A DNA stretch of 64,000 bases from positions 16,790 through 80,789 of the forward strand of contig JAGLXL010000005.1 of NCBI GenBank assembly GCA_023132895.1, written 5' to 3'. A program made the translations under genes and the position numbers. Of this stretch, positions 9,464 through 17,825 are shown in pieces. This DNA comes from Nanobdellota archaeon (GTDB lineage Archaea; Nanobdellota; Nanobdellia; Woesearchaeales; JAGLXL01). The stretch's first letter is position 1. Every line of letters starts with the position of its first letter. The notes under the pieces were generated by a model, which saw nothing but the letters and a program-made list of their open reading frames with translations, made no database searches and was not told where the DNA came from.

Positions 9464-11173
9464 TCAATTCATCTTCTGAACTTTTAGAATTGGATTGTAT
9501 TCCCATTCAGAAGGGTTAGTGTCTTTGAATCCTGAAAAAGTGACTTTATATTTATTCCCTTGGTTGGTTTTGACGCCAACAGATTCGTTTAAATGTAGAA
9601 AGATGGATCTAAGTCCATGTGGGCTTCGATAGTTTATTAGTTCAACCTGTTCTGAAGACAGTTTTTCTCCTTTTGGAAGAAAAAATTTTGAACCTGATTT
9701 TGCGTTATCTATCCAGAGTTGTTTTCTGCTTCCATCATCGTACCACCCACCGTGACATAATACATCTGCGCCTTGACTGGTAGCATTTTCTTCTCCACAA
9801 CCAACTATTGTCTGTTCTTTTTCGAAGTCAATGTAAAGAGTTTGCGACCCCGTATAAGTGACTGTAGTATCTAAAACTGGTTTAGAGGTTCTTTGGGGCT
9901 CGGTTTGAGCTTGTGGTCGACTTCTTTTCCTTCTATCATAATCATCATTAATTGTTTGTAAAAGAGATTTCTTTGTAGGTAATAATTTAGGGGCAATTAA
10001 AATTCCGCCTGCAGTAAAGACAGCAGTGACCAGAGCAACTATTCCAATATATTTGAGTGTTTTTGGTATGCTTGGTTTTTCTGGTGGTTGGTAATTATTT
10101 TTTTGTTTTTCTTTATAGTGAGCTTCTTTGACAGTTTCATCGCCATCAGCAACAATCCTGATCCAATTTGAGTCAACAGCTTTTTTTAAATAAGTTGAAC
10201 TTTCATAATCTTCCAGCGAAATCTTTACTTTTTCCTTTGGTTGAACAGTCAAATTTAAATTTGGGATTTTGAACGGATTAGGCGTATCATTAATAAGGTA
10301 AACTTCTTTTTTAATAGAAGTTTTTTCTAATTCTCCATCTAAAAAAGTATTTTTTTTAGAAACATCAAAAATACCCTGTAAATTCTGCTCTTTTTTTTCT
10401 GTAACATTTGGTTTGGCTTCAACTGCTAATGAAACAGCAGAACCTTTGACAGCTTTTTCTAAATCTAATTTAAAATCACTAAATGACTGATAACGTTCTT
10501 CTGGCTTGGTTTCAGTGGCTTTGAATAAAACTTTATCTAATTCTTTGTTGCCAGTTGATTTGTGAGAGCCAGATCTTAATTTTTGGCCAATAAATATTTC
10601 ATAAAGAACAGCACCAAAAGAAAAAATATCAGATTGGTGAGTGGCTTCCTGGCCATCCATGACTTCTGGAGCCATGTAAAAGAATGAACCTTCGATGCCA
10701 TTTCTTTGGCTTTTTTCGAAAGATAAATCCAGATCTTCTTTATTTTGAGCCAAACCAAAATCAATTAATTTAACTTGATTGTCAGAGGTAAGCATGATAT
10801 TTGAAGGTTTGATATCTTTATGGACAACACCTCTTTCTTGAGCATGGACTAAAGCTTCTAAAGCTTGGTGAGCAACTTGGACTTTTTGTTTCTGGTCAAG
10901 CTGAGGCAGTTTTATTTTAAGGTTGCTTTCAACAGCTTCGAGAATAATGTAAGGGATTTGGAAATCAGGGTCGCCGCCTTTGAGTTCAGCAATATGAGGA
11001 TGTTTTCCTAATTTTTTATAAATCTCAAATTCGTCTTTAATTTTGCCTTCAAAACCTTCTAAAGCAGTCTTGACAGCAACTGATTCATCATTAAATTTTT
11101 GTATAGCTTTATTAACTCTAGAGAATCCTCCATGGCCGATTTCTTCTCCTACTTCATAACCTGGAATTTGCAT
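9464..11173 (-). CDS. Membrane eukaryotic-like Ser/Thr protein kinase
   Basis: A 569-residue protein. The kinase domain (1-240) is intact: glycine loop GHGGFS (13-18), VAVK with Lys35, HKDIKPSN catalytic loop (Asp120, Asn125), DFG (138-140) and APE (168-170). A juxtamembrane linker follows, then one membrane segment at about 374-395 and an outer domain of about 170 residues with two Cys. This is the PknB-type plan with a sensor domain outside the cell. It is rare outside bacteria and may have been acquired. It follows a small membrane gene by 13 nt. A likely reader of its phosphorylation is the FHA protein at 28.4 kb, though that link is only inferred. Confidence 0.9.
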   Translation of the reverse strand: MQIPGYEVGEEIGHGGFSRVNKAIQKFNDESVAVKTALEGFEGKIKDEFEIYKKLGKHPHIAELKGGDPDFQIPYIILEAVESNLKIKLPQLDQKQKVQVAHQALEALVHAQERGVVHKDIKPSNIMLTSDNQVKLIDFGLAQNKEDLDLSFEKSQRNGIEGSFFYMAPEVMDGQEATHQSDIFSFGAVLYEIFIGQKLRSGSHKSTGNKELDKVLFKATETKPEERYQSFSDFKLDLEKAVKGSAVSLAVEAKPNVTEKKEQNLQGIFDVSKKNTFLDGELEKTSIKKEVYLINDTPNPFKIPNLNLTVQPKEKVKISLEDYESSTYLKKAVDSNWIRIVADGDETVKEAHYKEKQKNNYQPPEKPSIPKTLKYIGIVALVTAVFTAGGILIAPKLLPTKKSLLQTINDDYDRRKRSRPQAQTEPQRTSKPVLDTTVTYTGSQTLYIDFEKEQTIVGCGEENATSQGADVLCHGGWYDDGSRKQLWIDNAKSGSKFFLPKGEKLSSEQVELINYRSPHGLRSIFLHLNESVGVKTNQGNKYKVTFSGFKDTNPSEWEYNPILKVQKMN

Positions 11174-11186
11174 TTTAAGATTAAAC

Positions 11187-11456
11187 TTATTTTATATTGG
11201 CTGTTTGTTCTAATTTGGTGAGTCGAACTTGTCTAGCCTGATCTCTTTGATCAAGTCTGTGTTCTTGTAAAAGGTTACCTGTATATTCTCCAACAGCTCC
11301 TGTGAGAGTTATAGCACCAGCAAGAAATAAAGGCCAATAATCTTCAAAAAGATCTTTAATAATTCCACTAATTTTTTTAAAACTTTCTGCAATCTGTTCT
11401 CCAGTTACTTCTCTTTCTGGATCATAAATTGTTCCGTTTTTATCTTCTTTATACAT
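11187..11456 (-). CDS. Small membrane protein upstream of kinase
   Basis: An 89-residue protein with one hydrophobic segment (YWPLFLAGAITLTGAVGEY) and a charged C-terminal helix. It ends 13 nt before the kinase start, so the two are likely co-transcribed from the BRE/TATA at 11483. No family recognised; it may be an accessory of the kinase. Confidence 0.7.
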   Translation of the reverse strand: MYKEDKNGTIYDPEREVTGEQIAESFKKISGIIKDLFEDYWPLFLAGAITLTGAVGEYTGNLLQEHRLDQRDQARQVRLTKLEQTANIK

Positions 11457-11480
11457 TTTAACTTAAAAAAGATTTACTCA

Positions 11481-11497
11481 TTTATAAATGTTTCGGT
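11481..11497 (-). promoter_or_regulatory. BRE/TATA promoter of kinase operon
   Basis: On the minus strand this reads ACCGAAACATTTATAAA: a purine-rich BRE followed by a TATA box, about 25-40 nt upstream of the start at 11456. The same 15-mer ACCGAAACATTTATA occurs in the promoter near 20.0 kb, so it appears to be the strong promoter consensus of this genome. Confidence 0.65.
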
Positions 11498-11567
11498 ATT
11501 AACCACTTGGAAGTGACAATTAAATCAAAGCAAAATGTTTATTAATAAAGCTTGATTTTAATCAGGT

Positions 11568-12347
11568 ATGTTTAATGCTTTTAAAAAGAGTTGGTTGGTG
11601 GTCAAGAAAAACAAGTGGTTATTTGGCTTGATTTTCCTAATCCAGATTGTTTTTATTATTGCTTTTTTTATGGTGCAGTTGAAATATCAAGTGGCGATGG
11701 TGGAGAACCTGAACAATATTTTACAGCCTTTGGAAGAAGCTAATTATAACGAAGAGGAATTAAAGCAAGGGGTGCCTTTTTTAGAAGATTTGACCGGTGT
11801 GCTTAACAGTTGGGAGGATTTGAAAAAGAATCTGATGTATTTGATGGTGTTTTCTTTTTTAGTGGTGGCTGTTTTTAGCGGCTGGGGCTGGAGTTTGACT
11901 CACTATATGGTCAAGAAAAATAATATTTTGAAATTATGGGGCAAATTTGTCTTGTTAGCGGCTGGGTTTTTTATTCCTTTTTTGATTGTTATTTCTTTAC
12001 TGCTGGGAACAATGTTTTTCCAAGACAATCCAATAGCTGCTGCACAGGCGGCGATTGTGTTAGGAGCTGTTTTTAGTTATTTTGCTTTGGCAAGTTTTGG
12101 ATTAATGGATTTGAAATGGAAGAAATTATTTAAGAAGGTTTTTTGGGAAATCGGCATTAAAAAATTTTATTGGGTCTTGCTGGTTTATTTGATTATTGGA
12201 GTGGTTTTGTTTTTGTTGGGTTATTTGATGTATTATGCTGTTAATTTTTGGCCAATGGGTTTAGTGGTTTTGTTTATTATCTTGTTTGTTTTGGCAATGG
12301 TTTTTGGGAGAATATTGTTGATAAATTCTTTAAGAGAAATCGCCTAG
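11568..12347 (+). CDS. Polytopic membrane protein
   Basis: A 259-residue protein with about six hydrophobic segments and a basic N-terminus (MFNAFKKSWLVVKKNKWL), so the N-terminus is probably cytoplasmic. The layout resembles archaeal DUF-type membrane proteins with an N-terminal 'FKxSWxxxKKNKWLF' start. No catalytic motif is visible. It overlaps the 3' end of the convergent endonuclease Q gene by 18 bp. Confidence 0.8.
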   Translation: MFNAFKKSWLVVKKNKWLFGLIFLIQIVFIIAFFMVQLKYQVAMVENLNNILQPLEEANYNEEELKQGVPFLEDLTGVLNSWEDLKKNLMYLMVFSFLVVAVFSGWGWSLTHYMVKKNNILKLWGKFVLLAAGFFIPFLIVISLLLGTMFFQDNPIAAAQAAIVLGAVFSYFALASFGLMDLKWKKLFKKVFWEIGIKKFYWVLLVYLIIGVVLFLLGYLMYYAVNFWPMGLVVLFIILFVLAMVFGRILLINSLREIA

Positions 12348-13553
12348 TCTTTTTTGCAACTGTGCTTTGTCTAATTGGGGTTCGCCGTATTCGCCGTCAT
12401 AGCCTGGTTTGATTTTAATTTGACCTAGTCTGTTTTTGATGATATTTTCGGCTAGTTTGGGATGGATGATGGTTTTTAATTTTTCCAGAGGGACATTTAA
12501 GAGAATATTGTATTCGTCTTTGAAGGCTTTGATAAGTTTCCAGTATTCTGTCCAGCAGGTTTTGGTGTTTAAGCCGAAACTGAAAGTGTTGGCGATGAGT
12601 TCTGTGAGAGGAAGGAGTCTTTTGAAAGGAATGGCATTTTGTGGTTTATATCCTTCTGGCCGGTCAGCAAGTTCTTCAATTCTGTTGAGAACACCGATAG
12701 TGAGTTCTTTTTTGCATTTAGGGCAAATCTTGTTGAGTTTGTTTGATTCTTTGGGTTCTAAGCAGACATGGCAGTTGCGGTGGCCGTCGAGATGATATTT
12801 TCCGTAGTTAGGATCGACTTCAATGGTTTCTTTGAAAGTTTTTTCCCGAATGTTTTTGATAATTTGCTCATAACTTAATTCATTTAAATCAAAGACAGTT
12901 GCTTCTCTGCCTAATCTCCAGGGCCAGTAAGAATGAAGGTCTGAGAATGACAAGAGAGCGAATTTGTCCATTTTGCTGTAGCGCCAGTTCATTTCTGGGT
13001 CAGATGAGAGACCGGTTTCAATGGCGTGGATGTGTTTGACCTGGTCTTGAAAAGCTTGTTCTAAAGTATTGAAGCCGCCTTTGCTGCCTAAGACTCCAAA
13101 CCAAGGAGTCCAGGCATGAGCCGGGATGATTTCAATGTCTTTTGAGATTGATTTGAGTTTTTCTGTGAAATCAATGCAGCTGATTCCAAAGATTGGACGG
13201 CCATCATAGTCTATTCTGCCTTTGGATTTGAGGTAATCAGTGATTTGGCTGACAACTTCATAATTTGGTGCGAAGACAAGGAGGTGAATTCTTCGACCTT
13301 TGTTGTCTTGAGTGTAGATTAATGATATTTCTGTCTGCCAAATAAATGGGAAGCCGGTTTTTGTTTTTAATATTCCATTTTGCTCTTCTAAGACTTTTAA
13401 TTCTTTAATCCAGATAGGATGGGTGAAGTCGCCTGTGCCAAGTAAGTGGACGCCTTTTAGTTTAGCCCATTTTTCTAAGTTTTGAAGATCTAAAGTAGGA
13501 GAAGTGGCTCTGGAGTATTTGGAATGGATATGGAGATCTGTTATTAGTTGCAT
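12330..13553 (-). CDS. Endonuclease Q-type PHP-domain DNA repair nuclease
   Basis: A 407-residue protein. It starts with the PHP metal motif DLHIHS (6-11) and carries further metal ligands in LGTGDFTH, AHAWTPWFG and SFSDLHS. A zinc-finger region (CHVC ... CPKC) and the RPEGYKP stretch follow, as in EndoQ of Thermococcus, which cuts 5' of deaminated bases (uracil, hypoxanthine) in DNA. Length and order fit the family. Identification is by remembered family pattern. Confidence 0.8.
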   Translation of the reverse strand: MQLITDLHIHSKYSRATSPTLDLQNLEKWAKLKGVHLLGTGDFTHPIWIKELKVLEEQNGILKTKTGFPFIWQTEISLIYTQDNKGRRIHLLVFAPNYEVVSQITDYLKSKGRIDYDGRPIFGISCIDFTEKLKSISKDIEIIPAHAWTPWFGVLGSKGGFNTLEQAFQDQVKHIHAIETGLSSDPEMNWRYSKMDKFALLSFSDLHSYWPWRLGREATVFDLNELSYEQIIKNIREKTFKETIEVDPNYGKYHLDGHRNCHVCLEPKESNKLNKICPKCKKELTIGVLNRIEELADRPEGYKPQNAIPFKRLLPLTELIANTFSFGLNTKTCWTEYWKLIKAFKDEYNILLNVPLEKLKTIIHPKLAENIIKNRLGQIKIKPGYDGEYGEPQLDKAQLQKRLGDFS

Positions 13554-13576
13554 TATTTTGTAGTTTGGGTCTGGAT

Positions 13577-13586
13577 TATATTAAAT
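13577..13586 (+). promoter_or_regulatory. TATA box of lysS
   Basis: TTATATTAAA lies about 50 nt upstream of the ATG at 13629. Transcription would start near 13605-13610, giving a leader of about 20 nt or, if GTG 13611 is used, a leaderless message. Confidence 0.5.
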
Positions 13587-13628
13587 TTACGATAAAGTTT
13601 AAAAAAGCAAGTGGTTTTTCAGTTAGAT

Positions 13629-15200
13629 ATGGAAAAGAGAAAACTGGAATTTTATCATTGGGCTGATAAGGCGGCTGATGATGTCATCAAAGTTAAAGGT
13701 GATAAAAAGAAATATGTAATGGCAGCTGGGATTACGCCAAGCGGTACAATTCATATGGGGAACTTTAGGGAGATTATTACCCAGGAATTAGTTAAGAGAG
13801 CTCTTGAGGCTCGGGGGAAACAAGTATGTTTTATTTATTCTTGGGATGATTATGATGTTTTTAGAAAGGTTCCTAAAAATATGCCAAAGCAGGAGATGTT
13901 GAAAAAGAATCTTAGAAAATCAATTTCAGATATTCCAGATCCTTTTGGCTGCCATGACAGTTATGCCCAGCATAATGAAGCAGAGATTGAAGAAGATGCG
14001 CCTAAAGTCGGCATTGAAACTGAATTCATGAGACAGAGTCTGGTTTACAGGGCAGGAACTTATGATAAAGAGATTAAGCAGGCTTTGGAGCATACTCAAG
14101 AGATTAAAGATGTTTTGAATGAATATCGGAAGGAGCCTTTGGAAGATAATTGGCTGCCGATTGCTATGTTTTGTCCTAAATGCGGTAAAGACACAATTAA
14201 GTCTTTGAAATGGCTTGGCGGTTATGAAATTGAATATGAATGTGAATGCGGTGAGCATGAAAAAGTTGATTTCAAAGGCAAAGGATTTGTGAAATTATTA
14301 TGGCGGATAGACTGGCCAATGAGATGGCATTATTATAATGAAGATTTTGAGTCAGCTGGCAAGGATCATTTTGCAGCTGGCGGTTCTGTGGTGACAGCTA
14401 GGGGAATACAAAAAGCAGTTTGGAAAACAGAGCCGCCATTGGGATTTCCTTATGAATGGATTTCAATTAAAGGCGGAAAGCAATTTGCTTCATCAGCTGG
14501 TGTAGTGATAACTTTAAAAGAGATGTTAGAAGTTTATCAGCCTGAAGTTGTTCGTTATTTATTTGCTTCGACCCGGCCAAATGCCGGCTTTTCAATTTCT
14601 TTTGATGTTGATGTGATCAAGATTTATGAGGATTTTGACAAATGTGAGAGAATATATTATGGTTTGGAAAAGGTTTCTGATAAGGAAAAAGAAAAGCAGA
14701 AAAGGATTTATGAATTGAGTTCTGTGGCTGGCGTTTCAGAAAAAGTTCCTTTGCAGTGGTCTTTTAGGCATTTGACAACTATTTTACAGATTCATCAGTT
14801 GGATATTGAGAGGACAATTGGTTTTTATGAGAAGGAAATCAAGGATAAGTTGGATAAGGAAAGATTGCAGGCCCGGACTGTTTGCGTCAAGAATTGGCTG
14901 GAAAAACATGCGCCTGATGATTTTAAGTTTACTGTGCAGGATAAGGTTCAGGTTAAGTTAGGGAAAAAAGAGAAGGAAGCAATGAAAGAATTAGCAAAGA
15001 AATTATCTGAGAGAGACTGGACAGATGTGGAGCTGCATAATGAAATTTATATTATTACCAAGAACTTTGATATTGAGCCTAAAGATTTCTTTAAAGCTGC
15101 TTATCAAGTTTTGATTAATAAGGAAAGAGGGCCGAGATTGGCTTCTTTTATTTTACAGATTGGAAAGGACAAAGTTATTGAGTTATTGGAGGGGATTTAA
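13629..15200 (+). CDS. lysS: Lysine--tRNA ligase, class I
   Basis: A class I LysRS that charges tRNA-Lys in the cytoplasm, the archaeal type. It shows the N-terminal YHWADKAA start, the HIGH-like TPSGTIHMGN, a Cys4 zinc site (CPKCG ... CECGE) and a KMSKS-like GGKQFASSAG. Length 523 residues, normal for the family. A GTG at 13611 would add six residues; the ATG at 13629 is preferred because family proteins begin close to the HWAD motif. Neighbours are unrelated, except that the following secreted gene starts 2 nt later. Confidence 0.93.
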   Translation: MEKRKLEFYHWADKAADDVIKVKGDKKKYVMAAGITPSGTIHMGNFREIITQELVKRALEARGKQVCFIYSWDDYDVFRKVPKNMPKQEMLKKNLRKSISDIPDPFGCHDSYAQHNEAEIEEDAPKVGIETEFMRQSLVYRAGTYDKEIKQALEHTQEIKDVLNEYRKEPLEDNWLPIAMFCPKCGKDTIKSLKWLGGYEIEYECECGEHEKVDFKGKGFVKLLWRIDWPMRWHYYNEDFESAGKDHFAAGGSVVTARGIQKAVWKTEPPLGFPYEWISIKGGKQFASSAGVVITLKEMLEVYQPEVVRYLFASTRPNAGFSISFDVDVIKIYEDFDKCERIYYGLEKVSDKEKEKQKRIYELSSVAGVSEKVPLQWSFRHLTTILQIHQLDIERTIGFYEKEIKDKLDKERLQARTVCVKNWLEKHAPDDFKFTVQDKVQVKLGKKEKEAMKELAKKLSERDWTDVELHNEIYIITKNFDIEPKDFFKAAYQVLINKERGPRLASFILQIGKDKVIELLEGI

Positions 15201-15201
15201 A

Positions 15202-15942
15202 ATGAAGAAAAATGTTAAGGTTGCGATTTTTTTATTAATAGTGGTTTTGATTGCATTTTTTTATCTTTTGTATGGTTATTATTCTGAAAAGGAGAAAGTT
15301 GATACTCGGACACCTCAGCAGAAAATTGATGATTGGGTCAAAGCTGGCGGTAGAGTGACAGATGGTGTTTATGATTTAGAGATTGGAAATTTTGTTATAA
15401 ATGATGACGGGAAAACAGTGATTTTATATGATAAAGACGGAAATCCGATTTTTTTTACCCCGATTGATGACCTAGTTGAAGCAATTGAAATTGGTAAGTT
15501 AACTTTAATGGTTGAAGGTTCTTTGCAAGTTCCTGATACTAGTGCGCCACCACCTGCTCCAGCGCCTGTTCCTGTTCCCATTCCTGTGCCAATACCACCA
15601 GTTACAGAGGATAATGAGACAAATGTAACTGTTCCTTCACCTACTCCTGTACCAACTCCACCAAATGCAACTCCAAGTCCTGGGCCTTATCTACCTGCTT
15701 GTTCAAACGGGCAATGGGATGGAGATGAAAGTGATTTAGACTGCGGTGGCAGCTGTGCTCCTTGTTTGAGTTCTGGATTGTTTACTGCCTGTTGGGAGAA
15801 CAGTGATTGTGCTACTGGGAATTGCGGTGGAATAATGCCTCTGCCAATTGATTATAAAGGGACAACTTATAGTGATTATAGTCTGATTAGAATCTTGGCT
15901 GGAGATACTGGGATTATTCAGTTTCAGGGAAGATGTCAATAG
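15202..15942 (+). CDS. Membrane-anchored Pro-rich Cys-rich surface protein
   Basis: A 246-residue protein: basic N-terminus and signal anchor (VAIFLLIVVLIAFFYLLYGY), a beta-type domain to about residue 110, a Pro/Val/Thr linker, then a Cys module (DCGGSCAPC, followed by CWENSDCATGNCGG) seen in many secreted proteins. The ATG at 15202 has a strong GGAGGGGAT site at 15188-15197; an upstream TTG would overlap lysS and is unlikely. It is probably exported and tethered. Function unknown. Confidence 0.85.
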   Translation: MKKNVKVAIFLLIVVLIAFFYLLYGYYSEKEKVDTRTPQQKIDDWVKAGGRVTDGVYDLEIGNFVINDDGKTVILYDKDGNPIFFTPIDDLVEAIEIGKLTLMVEGSLQVPDTSAPPPAPAPVPVPIPVPIPPVTEDNETNVTVPSPTPVPTPPNATPSPGPYLPACSNGQWDGDESDLDCGGSCAPCLSSGLFTACWENSDCATGNCGGIMPLPIDYKGTTYSDYSLIRILAGDTGIIQFQGRCQ

Positions 15943-16084
15943 AATTAATTTTTTAATTTTTGATTAACCAATAAAAGCAATATTTAGACACGAGAAATTT
16001 GCAAACAAAAAACCAACATACTTTCATTGAAGAAGGCTTTCTGTGCAGTGTTTACAATTAAAAAATAAAAAAAAATAAAAAGAA

Positions 16085-16216
16085 CTAATTTTTAAAAGGA
16101 TCATCTCCTGGTCCAACCCAAAGATAATTTTCTGGTTGTCTTTTATTCACTTTCAACAAGTATAGCCCCATACCTATTGAAGCAAATCCAAAGATTAAAA
16201 AGATTTGGGCTAGCAT
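16085..16216 (-). CDS. 43-aa membrane miniprotein downstream of alba
   Basis: A 43-residue frame starting MLAQIFLIFGFASIGMGLYL, with one membrane helix and a charged tail that ends GPGDDPFKN. A perfect GGTGAT site stands four bases before the ATG, and the gene starts 10 nt after the alba stop. Good ribosome binding site, spacing and protein-like composition support a real gene. Role unknown; it may be co-expressed with Alba and S17e. Confidence 0.7.
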   Translation of the reverse strand: MLAQIFLIFGFASIGMGLYLLKVNKRQPENYLWVGPGDDPFKN

Positions 16217-16226
16217 TTGAATCACC

Positions 16227-16508
16227 TTACTTTTTTCCTAGTGTTATTTCAATTGAACTCACTCGAACTTCTCGTCCTTCCTTGTTTTCAAAGTCTTCAC
16301 TGTCAATTTTGATGCCCTTAACTTGTACTTGCTCAGCCAAGAATCTCTTGGCAGAAACTTCAGCAACGTCAACAGCTCGAGAGATAAATTTGCCCCTGGC
16401 CTTGACAATTACTTCTTCTGCACCCTTAGTGGTAAACTGCATAACTACGCCGGTAACATAGTTCATGAATGGCTTGCCACCGATAAAAATACTGTTTTCA
16501 TCTGCCAT
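16227..16508 (-). CDS. alba: DNA/RNA-binding protein Alba
   Basis: A 93-residue protein with the Alba pattern: FIGGKPFMNYV, VIVKARGKFISRAVDVAE, KGIKI and a C-terminal REVRVSSIEITLGK. Alba coats DNA and binds RNA as a dimer in archaea. A GGGGGTGA site precedes the ATG. It lies 15 nt after rps17e and 10 nt before a membrane miniprotein, on the same strand. Confidence 0.95.
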   Translation of the reverse strand: MADENSIFIGGKPFMNYVTGVVMQFTTKGAEEVIVKARGKFISRAVDVAEVSAKRFLAEQVQVKGIKIDSEDFENKEGREVRVSSIEITLGKK

Positions 16509-16523
16509 TTACTTCACCCCCAC

Positions 16524-16718
16524 TTAAACAATATCTGGTTTTTTCTTTAGTCTGGTTACATAACCAGCTATGATGTTTCTTAATTTCTTGCTAGGAACAT
16601 GAGCGAATTTACTAACTAATTCTTTGTTTTTTTCGAAATCTTCGGTGAACTCTTTTTCGTGTTCAGCCATGATTTCTCTTGTTTTACGTTTGATAAGCAT
16701 GGTTTTAATTCTTCCCAT
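16524..16718 (-). CDS. rps17e: Ribosomal protein S17e
   Basis: A 64-residue protein starting MGRIKTMLIKRKTREIM, with SKKLRNIIAGYVTRL near the end, which is the S17e signature of the archaeal small subunit. An upstream in-frame start would add 27 unlikely residues; the ATG at 16718 is chosen because it carries a GGGGGAT site and fits family length. Confidence 0.93.
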   Translation of the reverse strand: MGRIKTMLIKRKTREIMAEHEKEFTEDFEKNKELVSKFAHVPSKKLRNIIAGYVTRLKKKPDIV

Positions 16719-16779
16719 TATGTTATCCCCCAGATAGCTTAAAACTTTGTGGCGATTTATAAAGATTGCGAAAATTCTT

Positions 16780-16812
16780 CGAATTTCTGAAACCCCCAAA
16801 ATCTTTTAGGCT
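16780..16812. repeat. Hairpin between ureohydrolase and S17e genes
   Basis: ACCCCCAAAA pairs imperfectly with TTTTGGTGGT around a short loop, directly downstream of the ureohydrolase gene on the minus strand. It resembles the CAAAACC/GGTTTTG stem of the insertion at 17.3 kb and may be a terminator or a decayed relative. Confidence 0.4.
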
Positions 16813-16830
16813 TTTGGTGGTTGCGAAAAT

Positions 16831-17493
16831 TTACATAAGTTCCCTTAAAATTTTGGCCATGAGCTTAAAATCCTTGAATTCAGCCAAGTCAGCTGCTTTA
16901 AAATTCTTTAATTTCTTTAATCTTTGAAGGAAATAGAGGAGCTGTCTTACGGTCAAGCCTCCGGTGTTTTGGTCTAAAACATCGTTGTCAATGGAGATGT
17001 ATAAGGCATTGAAGTCTTTGGCAGCAGCCATGATAGCATCGCAGACAGCTTCTTGGCCTTCAAAAGAGATTTCTTTCATAGTGTATGTTTTGATGTTATT
17101 ATTTTTGATGAAGAAATACTCATCTTTGCTCCATTCTCGGCAGCCGACAATTATTATATTGTTTTTGGGGATGATATTGGTTAGGAATGGGACTAGATCT
17201 TCATTATTTAAAGCGTCTAAATGAGCATCGAAGATGATAATACTTGGGTTTTGATGGTTCTGAGAAATCAAAGATTTCTGGAATCCCAAAACCGCTTTGC
17301 GGTTTTGATGGGTTTGTGTGAATTTTTGGAAAGATTCTCTGGTTTTGAGATGGTTGTCATGGATTATGGCGGTGAAGTTTGAGGAGAAATCAAGATTTTG
17401 GTCTATATTAATGACTGGGAAAGTGCCTGATTCATTTAATTGCGGTTTTTGGAGTTCTTTTTTTAATTCTTCTGGCGGGTTGATAAGGTTCAT
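16831..17493 (-). CDS. Shortened arginase/agmatinase-family protein with palindromic insert
   Basis: A 220-residue member of the ureohydrolase fold. Two metal motifs are clear: FDAHLD (88-93) and SIDNDVLD (about 167-174). The usual GGDH motif is not present; HDNH at 45-48 may stand in for it. The protein is well below the usual ~300 residues, so its activity is uncertain. Residues about 65-82 are encoded by a 54-bp palindromic insertion flanked by 11-bp direct repeats, which keeps the frame and falls just before the metal motif. Confidence 0.75.
   Translation of the reverse strand: MNLINPPEELKKELQKPQLNESGTFPVINIDQNLDFSSNFTAIIHDNHLKTRESFQKFTQTHQNRKAVLGFQKSLISQNHQNPSIIIFDAHLDALNNEDLVPFLTNIIPKNNIIIVGCREWSKDEYFFIKNNNIKTYTMKEISFEGQEAVCDAIMAAAKDFNALYISIDNDVLDQNTGGLTVRQLLYFLQRLKKLKNFKAADLAEFKDFKLMAKILRELM
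17247..17311 (-). repeat. 54-bp palindromic element inserted in a coding region
   Basis: GGTTTTGATGG occurs at 17247-17257 and at 17301-17311, exactly 54 bp (18 codons) apart. Between lie two hairpins: AGAAATC-AAA-GATTTCT and CAAAACCGC-TTT-GCGGTTTTG. A 22-bp core (17260-17281) is identical, in inverse, to 30676-30697. This looks like a small palindromic mobile element with its target duplication. Confidence 0.75.
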
Positions 17494-17537
17494 ATCTTAC
17501 ATAATTTTTATTAAGGTAAATAAATTTTTCTAATAAA

Positions 17538-17825
17538 ATGCCAACTGAATTTGAAAAAAAAGTTTATTCTATCTGCAAAAGAGTTCCTAAGGGCAAAGTG
17601 ACAACTTACAAAGCAATTGCCAAGAAATTAAAGTGTAAGGGTTATCAGGCTGTGGGCAATGCTTTGAATAAGAATAGGGATAAGAAGGTGCCGTGCCATC
17701 GGGTTGTGAAAAGTAGTGGGGAGGTCGGTGGTTTTGCACGCGGTACGAAAAAGAAAATTGAAATGTTAAAAAAAGAAGGCGTTGGGATTAAAGATGGGGA
17801 AGTTTTGAAGAAATATTTAATTTAA
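17538..17825 (+). CDS. ogt: Methylated-DNA--protein-cysteine methyltransferase
   Basis: A 95-residue protein, only the C-terminal MGMT domain. It has the active-site motif PCHRVV with the acceptor Cys, the DNA-binding helix (TTYKAIAKKLKCKGYQAVGNAL) split here for length as TTYKAIAKKL and YQAVGNAL, and GGFARGTKKK. It repairs O6-alkylguanine. Single-domain versions are common in archaea. The 3' end overlaps the convergent phosphoesterase by 9 bp. Confidence 0.9.
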   Translation: MPTEFEKKVYSICKRVPKGKVTTYKAIAKKLKCKGYQAVGNALNKNRDKKVPCHRVVKSSGEVGGFARGTKKKIEMLKKEGVGIKDGEVLKKYLI

